From NCBI GenBank assembly GCA_016935875.1, contig JAFGQD010000098.1:1-23454 (forward strand): 23,454 nt of DNA, in the 5' to 3' direction. The notes beneath the pieces were generated by a model. That model did no database searches. It was not told the DNA's origin and was given only the letters and a program-made list of their open reading frames with translations. The DNA comes from Deltaproteobacteria bacterium (GTDB lineage: Bacteria > Desulfobacterota > Syntrophia > Syntrophales > UBA2210). The translations under genes and the position numbers were made by a program. Of the stretch, positions 7,982-16,286 are shown piece after piece. How positions within the stretch are numbered: position 1 is the stretch's first letter; every line of letters starts with the position of its first letter.

Positions 7982-10573
7982 CTACAACATAGAATCCTTG
8001 CTAAAGATTATTTCTCCGTTCTCGCCCATATCGGCGACGATGTTATCCCCCTCTGCGATCTCCCCCTCCAATATCTTTGTGGCCAGGTTGTCCGCAATAA
8101 TTCTCTGAAGCACTCTCTTCAGGGGCCGTGCTCCATATATCGGGCTGTATCCTTCTTCCGATATGTATTCCCTGAGCTTGTCTGTCAGTTCTAGGTGGAT
8201 CTTCCTTTCCTGGAGTCTCTTTTGCATCAATTCGATCTGAATATTGATTATGTTCCTGATATCATCTATGGTAAGCGCTCTGAAGTTAATGATATCATCA
8301 ACCCTGTTTAAGAACTCCGGCCTGAAGGTCGCCCTCAGGGCCTCCATGGTCTTCTGCTGCCTTTCTTCTTCCCCCAGCGACGGGTCCTGCATCCACTGGC
8401 TGCCTATGTTGGAGGTCATGATAATGATCGCGTTCTTGAAATCGACCGTCCGGCCGTGCCCGTCCGTCAACCTCCCGTCATCCAGTATCTGGAGGAGGAT
8501 ATTGAAGACATCCTGATGCGCCTTTTCTATCTCATCAAACAGGATCACCGAATAGGGCTTTCTCCTGACCGCTTCGGTAAGATATCCCCCTTCATCATAC
8601 CCCACATAGCCGGGGGGCGCCCCTATCAATCGGGAAACGGAGTGTCGTTCCATAAATTCGGACATATCCACCCTGATCATCGCCTGTTCATTATCGAACA
8701 TGAATTCTGCAAGCGCCTTGGTCAATTCGGTCTTTCCCACGCCAGTCGGTCCCATGAATATGAATGATCCGATCGGGCGGTTGGGATCCTGCAGACCGGA
8801 CCGGGCTCTCCTCAGGGCGTTGGAGATCGTATGGATGACCTCGTCCTGGCCGACGACCCGTTGTTTCAGCCGCTCCTCCATATGGATCAGTTTTTCGATG
8901 TCGCTTTCCATCATCCGTGTCACGGGGATGCCGGTCCAGCTTGCCACGACCTCGGCGACATCTTCTTCGTCGACCTCTTCCTTGAGTGTCTTCTTGTCCT
9001 TCTGGAGCTCTTCAAGCCCCGCTGTCTTTTCCTCCAGTTCCCTGTTCAGCCGTACCAGGGTGTCATAGCGGATCTCCGCCGCCTTTGCCAGATCACCCTC
9101 TCTCTGGGCATTCTGCTCTGCCGTCTTGTATTCCTCTATCTTCTCCTTGATCGACTGGATCTCACCGATGGCTTCCTTCTCGGCAGACCAGTGCTTCTTC
9201 ATCTCATCTCTGGATTTCCTCAAGGTATCCAGTTCTTTTTCTATACTGTCAAGCCGCTTCTTCGACGTCTTATCGGTTTCCTTCTTCAGGGATTCCCGTT
9301 CGATCTCAAGCTGCATGATCCTCCGTTCCACCACATCTATCTCGGAGGGAAGGCTGTCCAGTTCAATCCTGAGACGCGAAGCTGATTCATCTATCAGGTC
9401 AACCGCCTTGTCGGGGAGAAACCGGTCGCTGATATACCGGTTTGAAAGGGTGGCGGCGGCGATGATCGCGGAATCCTTGATCCTCACTCCGTGGTGGACC
9501 TCATATCGCTCCTTCAGCCCCCTGAGGATGGCGATGGTGTCCTCCACCGTGGGCTCTCCCACGATGACCGGCTGAAATCGCCTCTCGAGTGCGGCATCCT
9601 TTTCGATATATTTCCGGTATTCGTTCAGAGTCGTGGCCCCGATACAGTGCAGCTCCCCCCGCGCCAGGGCGGGTTTGAGCATATTCGAGGCGTCCATGGA
9701 ACCTTCGGCGGCACCGGCTCCTACCATGGTATGCAGTTCGTCGATGAACAAGATGATCTCTCCACTGGCCTGAGTCACCTCCTTCAGAACGGCCTTCAGA
9801 CGGTCCTCGAACTCGCCCCGGTACTTGGCTCCGGCCACCAGCGAACCCAGGTCAAGGCCGACAACTCTCTTCTTTTTCAGATTGTCGGGAACGTCACCAT
9901 TGATGATACGCTGGGCCAGTCCCTCCACAATGGCCGTCTTACCCACACCCGGTTCGCCGATAAGCACCGGGTTGTTCTTTGTCCTGCGTGAGAGTACCTG
10001 CATGATCCTGCGTATCTCGTCGTCCCTCCCGATGACCGGATCAAATTTCCCCTGCAATGCCAGTTCATTAAAATCCCTGGCAAAACGTTTAATGGCCTGG
10101 TACTTGTCCTCAGGATTCGGATCGGTAATCCTCTGGTTGCCACGTATGTCCACCAGGGCCTTAAGAATATTATCCCTGGTCACACCCCGGCCGTGCAGTA
10201 TTTTTCCGACAGATCCGGTCTTGTCATCGGCAATTGAAACCAGGACGTGCTCGGCGCTGACGTACTCATCCCCCAGTCGTGCTGCCTCAGTCAGGGCCTT
10301 ATTCAACACATCGTTCAGCCGGGGCGTCAGGTAAGCCTGGCCCCCACCGGAAACCTTTGGAAGTCCCTCCAGGATTCCCTCGATCTCACCGGCAATCTGC
10401 TTCGATTCAGCGCCAAGTTTTTTTAGTATCTCGGATACAACCCCCTCCGGCTGTCGTATAAGGGTCAGAAGTATATGCTCAACATCAATCCCCTGGTGAC
10501 CATGGCTGTTTGCCAGTCTCTCGGCATCCTGAAGGGCCTCTTGGAGTTTTAAAGTAAATTTATCAAATCTCAT
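7982..10573 (-). CDS. clpB: ClpB disaggregase (Hsp100)
   Basis: An 863-residue AAA+ chaperone that pulls polypeptides out of aggregates together with DnaK. Order of parts: paired N-terminal Clp repeats (about 1-145), NBD1 with Walker A GEPGVGKT near residue 205 and Walker B ILFIDELHT, a long coiled-coil middle domain (about 400-520, rich in K, E, R), then NBD2 with Walker A GPTGVGKT and Walker B VILFDEIEKAH, and a C-terminal domain with SPIYGARPLKRVLQ. There is no ClpP-binding loop signature, as expected for ClpB. The start ATG is 5 bp after the cyclase stop, and its GGAG lies in the cyclase's last sense codons, so the two genes are coupled. Confidence 0.98.
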   Translation of the reverse strand: MRFDKFTLKLQEALQDAERLANSHGHQGIDVEHILLTLIRQPEGVVSEILKKLGAESKQIAGEIEGILEGLPKVSGGGQAYLTPRLNDVLNKALTEAARLGDEYVSAEHVLVSIADDKTGSVGKILHGRGVTRDNILKALVDIRGNQRITDPNPEDKYQAIKRFARDFNELALQGKFDPVIGRDDEIRRIMQVLSRRTKNNPVLIGEPGVGKTAIVEGLAQRIINGDVPDNLKKKRVVGLDLGSLVAGAKYRGEFEDRLKAVLKEVTQASGEIILFIDELHTMVGAGAAEGSMDASNMLKPALARGELHCIGATTLNEYRKYIEKDAALERRFQPVIVGEPTVEDTIAILRGLKERYEVHHGVRIKDSAIIAAATLSNRYISDRFLPDKAVDLIDESASRLRIELDSLPSEIDVVERRIMQLEIERESLKKETDKTSKKRLDSIEKELDTLRKSRDEMKKHWSAEKEAIGEIQSIKEKIEEYKTAEQNAQREGDLAKAAEIRYDTLVRLNRELEEKTAGLEELQKDKKTLKEEVDEEDVAEVVASWTGIPVTRMMESDIEKLIHMEERLKQRVVGQDEVIHTISNALRRARSGLQDPNRPIGSFIFMGPTGVGKTELTKALAEFMFDNEQAMIRVDMSEFMERHSVSRLIGAPPGYVGYDEGGYLTEAVRRKPYSVILFDEIEKAHQDVFNILLQILDDGRLTDGHGRTVDFKNAIIIMTSNIGSQWMQDPSLGEEERQQKTMEALRATFRPEFLNRVDDIINFRALTIDDIRNIINIQIELMQKRLQERKIHLELTDKLREYISEEGYSPIYGARPLKRVLQRIIADNLATKILEGEIAEGDNIVADMGENGEIIFSKDSML

Positions 10574-10578
10574 AATTA

Positions 10579-11448
10579 TTACTCCATGCTCTTTTCAATA
10601 TCGACAAAGATTTTTCCTTTCTTGAAAATTCGCACAGTGCCTGTGGACTCCGAAATGGCAATCGCAATCGCACCGGTAACACTTGTGATGCCTGCCGCGG
10701 CTATATGCCGGCTGCCCAGGCCCTGTGGAAAATCCTTACTCTCCAGGGCGGCGCTCAGATGTCTTCCGGCCGTCATCAGGACACCGTCTCCCCGTACCAC
10801 AAATGCGCCATCCAGAGCCGAAAATTCCTTGATGGTATCTCTCAGATTACGGTCCAGGATGTTTTTTTCCTCTTCTCTATATCCCATGAACGGGTTGATT
10901 ATCATCTGTCTGGACAGTTCAAGCACCTTCTCGTGATCTCCAAGGACAAAGATAGTACCTATCGGACGCCCCTCCCTCCCTTGGGCGGCAAGCTCCAACG
11001 CAATATTCAATATCGTCTCGAATACCTCGGGATGGATATCTTCAAAGATCTCTGAAACATCTTCTGATATAAGAATCTCAAACTCCCTGCCCACATCAAT
11101 AATAAATATGCTGTCTATATGGCCAAATTTCGGAATCCCTGTAAGGCATACCAGTTTATCACCCTTCTTGAAGAGTCCTGTGGCGAGTCCCTTCGTTATG
11201 ACAATCTTTATCTGGCTCAGACGCGTAACATTCACATTGGGAATATTGATAATGTTTTTAAAAAACTCCGCATTATACGGCACATTATCACCCTCTCTGG
11301 TTATCAAAATAGTATCGAAACAGGCTTTTTCATTCTTCTGCGCAAGGATATCCGGGGCCACATCACCATATAGCAGAATTGCCTTCGCCTGTATTTCTTC
11401 TGCAAACGTGCACGCAAATTTCATAATCGATTCGTTCTCAGAACTCAT
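10579..11448 (-). CDS. Diadenylate cyclase (DAC domain), DacZ-like with N-terminal pyruvate-kinase-C-like domain
   Basis: A 289-residue protein predicted to make c-di-AMP from two ATP. The C-terminal ~150 residues are a DAC/DisA_N domain. It has LDGAFVVRGDG with the metal-binding DGA at 213-215, then AGRHLSAAL, then GLGSRHIAAAGIT at 243-255 in place of the canonical G-T-R-H-R. The third motif position is Ile, not Arg. The N-terminal ~100 residues (FAEEIQAKAILLYGD, GLFKKGDKLVCLTGIP) look like the pyruvate-kinase C-terminal fold that precedes DAC in archaeal DacZ. There is no DisA DNA-binding domain and no CdaA membrane helices. The start ATG has AAGGAG upstream. It leads an operon with clpB, divergent from rpoH. 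The family call is firm; activity is inferred. Confidence 0.85.
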   Translation of the reverse strand: MSSENESIMKFACTFAEEIQAKAILLYGDVAPDILAQKNEKACFDTILITREGDNVPYNAEFFKNIINIPNVNVTRLSQIKIVITKGLATGLFKKGDKLVCLTGIPKFGHIDSIFIIDVGREFEILISEDVSEIFEDIHPEVFETILNIALELAAQGREGRPIGTIFVLGDHEKVLELSRQMIINPFMGYREEEKNILDRNLRDTIKEFSALDGAFVVRGDGVLMTAGRHLSAALESKDFPQGLGSRHIAAAGITSVTGAIAIAISESTGTVRIFKKGKIFVDIEKSME

Positions 11449-11477
11449 AGCGGACTCCTTTCTTCTATTATGTTCAT

Positions 11478-11506
11478 AAGATAAACATACGTACGTGTAA
11501 TGTCAA
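11478..11506 (-). promoter_or_regulatory. Sigma-70-type promoter of the diadenylate cyclase-clpB operon
   Basis: On the minus strand a perfect -35 TTGACA (11501-11506) and a -10 TATCTT (11478-11483) are separated by exactly 17 bp. A start near 11471 would leave a leader of about 20 nt before the cyclase ATG. The spacer contains TACGTACGT (11488-11496), whose position between the -35 and -10 would suit a repressor or activator site. Confidence 0.75.
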
Positions 11507-11603
11507 TACAGGGAAAATAATCATAAAACCACTAAAAAGACTTGACTATTGAGAAAAATATGTTAGTTTGTTTAGTTCTAATAATATCCTTGAGGATCTG
11601 AAA

Positions 11604-12464
11604 ATGAACCTGCTTGCTGTCACCGATTCGGTGGACATCTATATGGCGGAGATAAACCGCTTTCCCATCCTGAAAGCTGAGGAAGAATTCAAGCTAGCGG
11701 TGAAATTTGTGAAGCATAACGACACACAGGCAGCCGAAAAACTGGTCACTTCAAATCTGCGGTTTGTGGTCAAAATTGCCCATGAATACAAGAATTACGG
11801 GGTTAAACTCATCGACCTGATTCAGGAGGGTAATATCGGACTTATGCATGCCGTTAAGAAGTTCGATCCCTACAAGGGGTACAGGCTTATATCTTACGCG
11901 GTATGGTGGATACGGGCATACATGCAGAACTTCGTCATAAAGTCATGGAGCCTTGTCAAGATAGGCACCACCCAGGCACAGAGAAAATTATTCTTCAAGC
12001 TGAATCAGGCAAAAAAGAAATTACAGACCATCTCTCAAAAGAACCCGGAATTCAAAGAAATCGCAACTCTGCTCAACGTTAAGGAAACCGAAATAGAGGA
12101 AATGGACCTCCGTCTCAATAACCGCGATGTATCTTTGAATGCCGCCATAGACGATGAGGGAGAATCGACCTATATTGATCATCTCGTATACAAAGGTAAA
12201 AGCCAGGAAGATGCGCTTATAAAGAAAGAAGGAATGGCCCTTGTAAAGAAAAATATAGCGGGCGCCCTGGAAAAACTCAACGAGAGAGAAGGGTACATCA
12301 TACGACACAGGGTAATGGCGGATGACCCTGAAACTCTTCAGGAAATAGGTGACAGATTTCACATAACACGGGAACGCGCACGGCAGATCGAGAAAGATGC
12401 CCTGAAGAAGCTGAGAGTGGCGATACCCTACCTGACTGATGAACCCAGACTCATAACAAACTAA
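11604..12464 (+). CDS. rpoH: RNA polymerase sigma factor RpoH (sigma-32, heat shock)
   Basis: A 286-residue group 3-type sigma-70 family factor, close to the 284 of E. coli. Region 2 has NLRFVVKIAHEYKNYG, DLIQEGNIGLMHAVKKFDP and ISYAVWWIRAYM. The RpoH box follows as QAQRKLFFKLNQAKKKL (about 125-141), diagnostic of sigma-32. Region 4.2 has the helix-turn-helix LQEIGDRFHITRERARQIEKDALKKL. The start is the ATG at 11604 behind GAGGA. An in-frame TTG at 11568 would add 12 residues but lacks a good ribosome site. A TTGACT at 11542-11547 could be a -35 for rpoH, but no convincing -10 follows at the right distance. Divergent from the cyclase-clpB operon, which it may control. Confidence 0.95.
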   Translation: MNLLAVTDSVDIYMAEINRFPILKAEEEFKLAVKFVKHNDTQAAEKLVTSNLRFVVKIAHEYKNYGVKLIDLIQEGNIGLMHAVKKFDPYKGYRLISYAVWWIRAYMQNFVIKSWSLVKIGTTQAQRKLFFKLNQAKKKLQTISQKNPEFKEIATLLNVKETEIEEMDLRLNNRDVSLNAAIDDEGESTYIDHLVYKGKSQEDALIKKEGMALVKKNIAGALEKLNEREGYIIRHRVMADDPETLQEIGDRFHITRERARQIEKDALKKLRVAIPYLTDEPRLITN

Positions 12465-12465
12465 A

Positions 12466-12511
12466 TGCTCTGGCAAGAGACCATACCGACAGGTCGGGAT
12501 GGTCGAGAGCA
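12466..12511. terminator. Bidirectional hairpin between rpoH and dnaB
   Basis: A long interrupted stem: TGCTCT (12466-12471) with AGAGCA (12506-12511), GACCAT with ATGGTC, and CCGAC with GTCGG around a 2-base loop. It fills almost the whole 53-bp gap between two converging genes. No T-run flanks either side, so termination may be weak or rely on stem strength. Confidence 0.6.
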
Positions 12512-12517
12512 CAATAC

Positions 12518-13873
12518 CTAAAACTCTTCGTGGTCATAGGCTAAATTTTCAAAGCACGTATATTCTTTCAGAAAGGTCATATTGGCCACACCGGTAGGAC
12601 CGTTCCTCTGTTTTCCAATGATTATCTCCGCCTTGCCCTTTTCCGGGTTGTCTTCCGACTTATTGTACACCTCATCCCTGTATATAAACATTATGACATC
12701 GGCATCCTGTTCGATTGCCCCCGATTCTCTTAGATCGGCAAGTTGCGGACGCTTATCCGTCCTCGATTCAACCTGTCGATTCAACTGCGAAAGCGCCAAG
12801 ACCGGAACGTCGAGTTCCTTGGCCAGGGCCTTGAGTGAGCGGCTTATCTCGGATATCTCCTGTTCCCTCGGTGCGGAAGCATCCCTGCCTTTCATCAGTT
12901 GGAGGTAATCGAGAATAATCAGATCCAGACCCGATTCCGCCTTCAACCTCCTCGCCTTTGCCTTTATTTCAAGAACGGAAATAGCGGGCGTATCATCTAT
13001 AAAGATGGAGGCCTCTGAAAGCCTGCCTGCGGCAGCGGTCAATTTCGGCCAGTCCACATCCCCAATAAACCCCCTCCTTATGCGCTGTGAATCAACTTTT
13101 CCATCTGAAGAAAGCATGCGGAGTGCAAGTTGCTCTTTTGACATCTCCAGGGAAAATATGGCCACCGATACACCATTCTCAATCGCCGCGTTCTGCGCAA
13201 TATTTATGGCAAAGGCTGTTTTTCCCATACTGGGGCGCCCCGCCACTATTATCAGATCGGAATTCTGGAGCCCGGAGGTAATTTCGTCAATCCTCTGAAA
13301 TCCCGTTGAGATGCCGGTGATGAGAGTCTTTTTCTCGTAGAGTTTTTCTATGTTTTTGAACGTGTTTTTTACTATCTCTTTTATGGGAGAAAAGGCGGGT
13401 TTTATCTTGTTTTCCGATATCTCGAACACCGCGTGTTCCGCTTCGTCAAGAACAGCGTCTATGTCGGAACCGGCATCATAACTCTTGTTCAATATATGAG
13501 TTGCGGCGCCTATCAATCCGCGTAATATGGCTTTTTCCTTAACTATCTTTGCGTAGTAGGCTATATTCGCCGCAGAGGGCACACCGTCGACAAGAGATGC
13601 CAGATATACCTCTCCACCCACCCCTTCGAGGTGCCCATTGTCACGCAGTATATTGCTCAGAGTAATAAGGTCGCTTGGTTCATTTTTCTCGTACAGCTCA
13701 AGGATTGCCGAAAATATCTTTCTATGCGCCTCGCTGTAGAAGTCACCTCTACCCACTATTTCCAGAACATGGTTCAGGGCATTATTGTCCAGCAGGATAC
13801 CACCAAGGATTGACTGCTCCGCATCCAGATTTTGCGGAGGCACCTTATGGAGCGAATAATCTACATCCTTCAT
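12518..13873 (-). CDS. dnaB: Replicative DNA helicase DnaB
   Basis: A 451-residue hexameric 5'-3' helicase of the replication fork. The N-terminal domain opens PPQNLDAEQSILGGILLDN, and the linker precedes a RecA-like domain with ITGISTGFQRIDEITSG, Walker A GRPSMGKTAF, SLEMSKEQLALRM, and Walker B LIILDYLQLM. DnaB motif 4 appears as SQLNRQVESRTDKRPQLADLRESGAIEQDAD. The start is the ATG at 13871-13873, one base after the rplI stop, with GGTGAGG inside rplI's last codons. A longer reading would overlap rplI by 23 bp. No intein is present. The rplI-dnaB order is widespread. Confidence 0.97.
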   Translation of the reverse strand: MKDVDYSLHKVPPQNLDAEQSILGGILLDNNALNHVLEIVGRGDFYSEAHRKIFSAILELYEKNEPSDLITLSNILRDNGHLEGVGGEVYLASLVDGVPSAANIAYYAKIVKEKAILRGLIGAATHILNKSYDAGSDIDAVLDEAEHAVFEISENKIKPAFSPIKEIVKNTFKNIEKLYEKKTLITGISTGFQRIDEITSGLQNSDLIIVAGRPSMGKTAFAINIAQNAAIENGVSVAIFSLEMSKEQLALRMLSSDGKVDSQRIRRGFIGDVDWPKLTAAAGRLSEASIFIDDTPAISVLEIKAKARRLKAESGLDLIILDYLQLMKGRDASAPREQEISEISRSLKALAKELDVPVLALSQLNRQVESRTDKRPQLADLRESGAIEQDADVIMFIYRDEVYNKSEDNPEKGKAEIIIGKQRNGPTGVANMTFLKEYTCFENLAYDHEEF

Positions 13874-13874
13874 T

Positions 13875-14321
13875 CTATGCCTCACCGGCAACGACAACTT
13901 TGATATCGGCAGATATTCCGGAATGCAATTTTATCTTTACGGAAAATTCTCCAAGGCTTTTTATCGGATCTTCAAGAAGGATATTCCTCTTATCAATCTC
14001 TATCCCGTGTTCGCGCAGGGCATCTCCTATATCCTTTGTGGAAACAGAGCCGAACAATTTATCTTGTTGCCCCACCTTTCTTGATATAGTACAGGTTACA
14101 CCCTCAAGCCGTTCAGCCATGGACTGGGCGGCTTTTTTATCCTTCTGTACCTTTCTCTCAGCCATGTCCATTTCATTTTTCAGGACTTTCATGCTTTTGT
14201 TGCTGGCCTCTATGCCCAACCCCCTGGGAATCAGAAAATTCCTGGCATACCCATCTGAAACATTTACAAGATCTCCTGCCTTCCCCACAGATTCAACATC
14301 ATTTCTTAAAATGATCTTCAT
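13875..14321 (-). CDS. rplI: 50S ribosomal protein L9
   Basis: A 148-residue L9, the standard length. The N-terminal RNA-binding domain (MKIILRNDVESVGKAGDLVNVSDGYARNFLIPRG) is followed by a long connecting helix (about 41-75) and the C-terminal domain (KLFGSVSTKDI and following). The start is the ATG at 14319-14321 behind GGAGGAG. The nine-residue longer frame is spurious. It is translationally coupled to dnaB. Confidence 0.97.
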   Translation of the reverse strand: MKIILRNDVESVGKAGDLVNVSDGYARNFLIPRGLGIEASNKSMKVLKNEMDMAERKVQKDKKAAQSMAERLEGVTCTISRKVGQQDKLFGSVSTKDIGDALREHGIEIDKRNILLEDPIKSLGEFSVKIKLHSGISADIKVVVAGEA

Positions 14322-14412
14322 ATAAACTCCTCCCATCCGAAGCTGCATACCTTGATTTTTGCGGATTGCTCACACACCCACCATACGTATAAACGCAACT
14401 ATTAATCACCAG

Positions 14413-15372
14413 TTATTCCGATTTCTTATCGAGTTTTCTGAAATCGGCCCAGGTATCAATCAAACCCAACCCGGCCACTATAACAAGCAGAAACTGCTGA
14501 GCAAAGATCAAAAAATATCCGAATACCCTTAAAAAGACGGGCACATTTTTTCTGTTAAAGAAAAAACTGACTATCGCCAGACCTTGTAACATGTATATAA
14601 AAATGAGGGCGATCATAATGTTCAGTCCCAAGATACGAAATCCCATCACGGGAATCATGATAAAGATACCCGAGATTACTACAAGCCAGACCGCTTTATC
14701 AAGGGTCTTCCATAGAGAAAGATCGCCAAAGTCAGGATACCACATCCCCTTCTTCCTGAACAGCCATTTCCCCTCCAGGATATTCAGCCACACGAAGAAA
14801 GCGCTCCCCACAAAAACAAGGGAGGGGAATAAGCCGGCAAGAACACTCGTAATATGGTCGGCGTTTTCTCTCAGAAGTTCAATATGTTGCACGGAAATGC
14901 CTGTGCGGGAGTATAGTTCTATGTTCTCCCGCACCATCACAGATATATAGGTCCCTATGATGTTCCATGGCACTTTACCGGAAATCAGGCTGAGATACAA
15001 AAGGATAGCAAAGCTGAGTGTCAGAAGAATACCTACAGAATAGATTACTGTCTTTTCTATAGAGTATTTTCTTCTCAACACCTCCGAAAGAATAGGTCCC
15101 AAAGAGCCTAAAAGGAAAAAATATACAAAGGGCGTTTGAACCCCCAGAGTTCGCAATAGGATCATTGCAATCATCAGTGACAGGACAAAAACAAGGATAC
15201 CGTATAACCTGCCCAGTCTGGAATAATAATACAGCAACGGTACCGGAACAATCACCGCACCGAATATACCAAGCACAGAGATGACGGCTACCATGACGAA
15301 GACAGTGGAGGTGACCGCAACAGCTAGGAAAAAGCCTTTATAGGGAACACTTCCCCCCGGCAGACAGAACAT
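14413..15372 (-). CDS. DUF2232 (YybS-like) polytopic membrane protein
   Basis: About 319 residues, strongly hydrophobic with roughly eight membrane segments grouped as in DUF2232 proteins. A cytoplasmic segment containing a WYPDFGDLSLWKTLDKAVW stretch precedes the last three helices. Its role is unknown; proteins of this type sit between rpsR and rplI in many deltaproteobacteria. The start is uncertain. I give the ATG at 15370-15372, but its GGAG is only one base away. A TTG at 15388-15390 and a GTG at 15346-15348 are also in frame. A terminator hairpin lies immediately upstream, so expression may be attenuated relative to the ribosomal genes. Confidence 0.75.
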   Translation of the reverse strand: MFCLPGGSVPYKGFFLAVAVTSTVFVMVAVISVLGIFGAVIVPVPLLYYYSRLGRLYGILVFVLSLMIAMILLRTLGVQTPFVYFFLLGSLGPILSEVLRRKYSIEKTVIYSVGILLTLSFAILLYLSLISGKVPWNIIGTYISVMVRENIELYSRTGISVQHIELLRENADHITSVLAGLFPSLVFVGSAFFVWLNILEGKWLFRKKGMWYPDFGDLSLWKTLDKAVWLVVISGIFIMIPVMGFRILGLNIMIALIFIYMLQGLAIVSFFFNRKNVPVFLRVFGYFLIFAQQFLLVIVAGLGLIDTWADFRKLDKKSE

Positions 15373-15387
15373 ACTCCACCTGTTAGT

Positions 15388-15428
15388 CAAAAAGAGTAAG
15401 AGATGCCCGCCCGATCGGCAGGCATCTC
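15388..15428 (-). terminator. Intrinsic terminator / attenuator after rpsR
   Basis: Perfect 8-bp arms GAGATGCC/GGCATCTC (15400-15407 with 15421-15428), one C/A mismatch, then GCC/GGC closing a CGATC loop. On the minus strand a TTACTCTTTTTG tail follows. It lies 31 bp after the rpsR stop and just before the DUF2232 start, so it probably limits transcription from the S6-S18 genes into the membrane protein, rplI and dnaB. Confidence 0.75.
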
Positions 15429-15459
15429 ATGATTTATTGATAGATGACCGTAAATGAAA

Positions 15460-15738
15460 TTAATTTTCAGCAGTTACATAGGGTAACAGAGCCAGTGTTC
15501 TGGCTCTTTTGATTGCCATTGCCAATGCTCTCTGGTGTCTGGCGCAGGTTCCGGTAATTCTTCTCGGCATGATTTTGCCTCTTTCCGTCAAGAAGCCCCT
15601 CAAAACAGCCGGATTCTTATAATCAATCTTTACATTCGAATCCACACAAAACCTGCAGACCTTCCTCTTATGAAAAAACTTTGGCTTGGATTGCCCTGGC
15701 CTATTAGTTGCTGAACGATTAGTTGCTGGATATGCCAT
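15460..15738 (-). CDS. rpsR: 30S ribosomal protein S18
   Basis: A 92-residue S18. The core (KVCRFCVDSNVKIDYKN, LRGFLTERGKIMPRRITGTCARHQRALAMAIKRARTLALLPY) is typical. The short N-terminal tail repeats an ATNR unit. A CxxC pair (VCRFC) plus a later Cys is the pattern of zinc-type S18. The ATG is 2 bp after the rpsF stop, with GGAGG in the rpsF end. Confidence 0.97.
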   Translation of the reverse strand: MAYPATNRSATNRPGQSKPKFFHKRKVCRFCVDSNVKIDYKNPAVLRGFLTERGKIMPRRITGTCARHQRALAMAIKRARTLALLPYVTAEN

Positions 15739-15740
15739 TT

Positions 15741-16286
15741 TTATGCCTCCTCCGCCTTTTCTTCGTCTGTCTCAACAGGTACAGCATCCTGCGTGATATC
15801 CTCATTCCCCATCTCAGAATCTTTGCCATCCGGCACTTCAGGGGTCTCGGCTTCTTCAGCAGCGGTTTCGGAAACAGCTTTCTTCTTCTGTTCTTCTTCC
15901 CTCTTCTGTTCTTCTTTCCTCTGGTTTTCTTTCCTCTGGTCTTCTTCCTTTTTTCGAGCGCTTTCTATCTCTCGCTCAATCTCTTCCAGATCAACCTTGT
16001 CGTTCAGCTTCACGGTCTGGAACCGTATCACGTTGTCATCAATCCTGAAGTTTCTCTCCAGTTCAGAGACAACTTCGAACTGGGCAGCGAAGTCAATCCT
16101 TACATACACACCCTCTCGCCTCTTCTCAATAGGATAGGCCAGTCTCCGCTTGCCCCAGTTTTCAACTTTGATCGTCTTACCATTCATGCTCGCAATAATC
16201 CCGGCATAACGGTCAATCAGGTTGCCCACCTCATCCGACTGCAAGTCGGCCCGCATAATGAATATCGTTTCGTACCTTCTTAACAT
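15741..16286 (-). CDS. rpsF: 30S ribosomal protein S6 with long charged C-terminal extension
   Basis: A 181-residue protein. Residues 1-95 are the S6 fold (MLRRYETIFIMRADL, KVENWGKRRLAYPIEKRREGVYVRIDF). From about residue 108 a highly charged tail follows, built of K/E/R/Q-rich near-repeats of a QRKE unit, then an acidic Ala/Glu/Pro stretch to the end. Family members are usually 95-140 residues, so the tail is long. At DNA level the tail shows as imperfect CTTCTTCTGTT-like repeats near 15870-15950 (plus strand). The start ATG has GAGGAGG nine bases upstream. S6 pairs with S18 on the 30S platform. Confidence 0.95.
   Translation of the reverse strand: MLRRYETIFIMRADLQSDEVGNLIDRYAGIIASMNGKTIKVENWGKRRLAYPIEKRREGVYVRIDFAAQFEVVSELERNFRIDDNVIRFQTVKLNDKVDLEEIEREIESARKKEEDQRKENQRKEEQKREEEQKKKAVSETAAEEAETPEVPDGKDSEMGNEDITQDAVPVETDEEKAEEA

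Noticed and set aside
11488..11507. CIRCE/HrcA operator in the heat-shock block
   Set aside because: The ACGTACGT element does not match the TTAGCACTC-N9-GAGTGCTAA form of CIRCE.
11542..11569. Sigma-70 or sigma-32 promoter for rpoH
   Set aside because: TTGACT is present but no acceptable -10 lies 16-18 bp downstream (best is TAGTTT at 16 bp), so it is not listed as a feature.
15870..15950. CTTCTTCTGTT-like tandem repeat as a CRISPR or mobile repeat
   Set aside because: It is the coding repeat of the K/E-rich S6 tail; there are no spacers of constant length.
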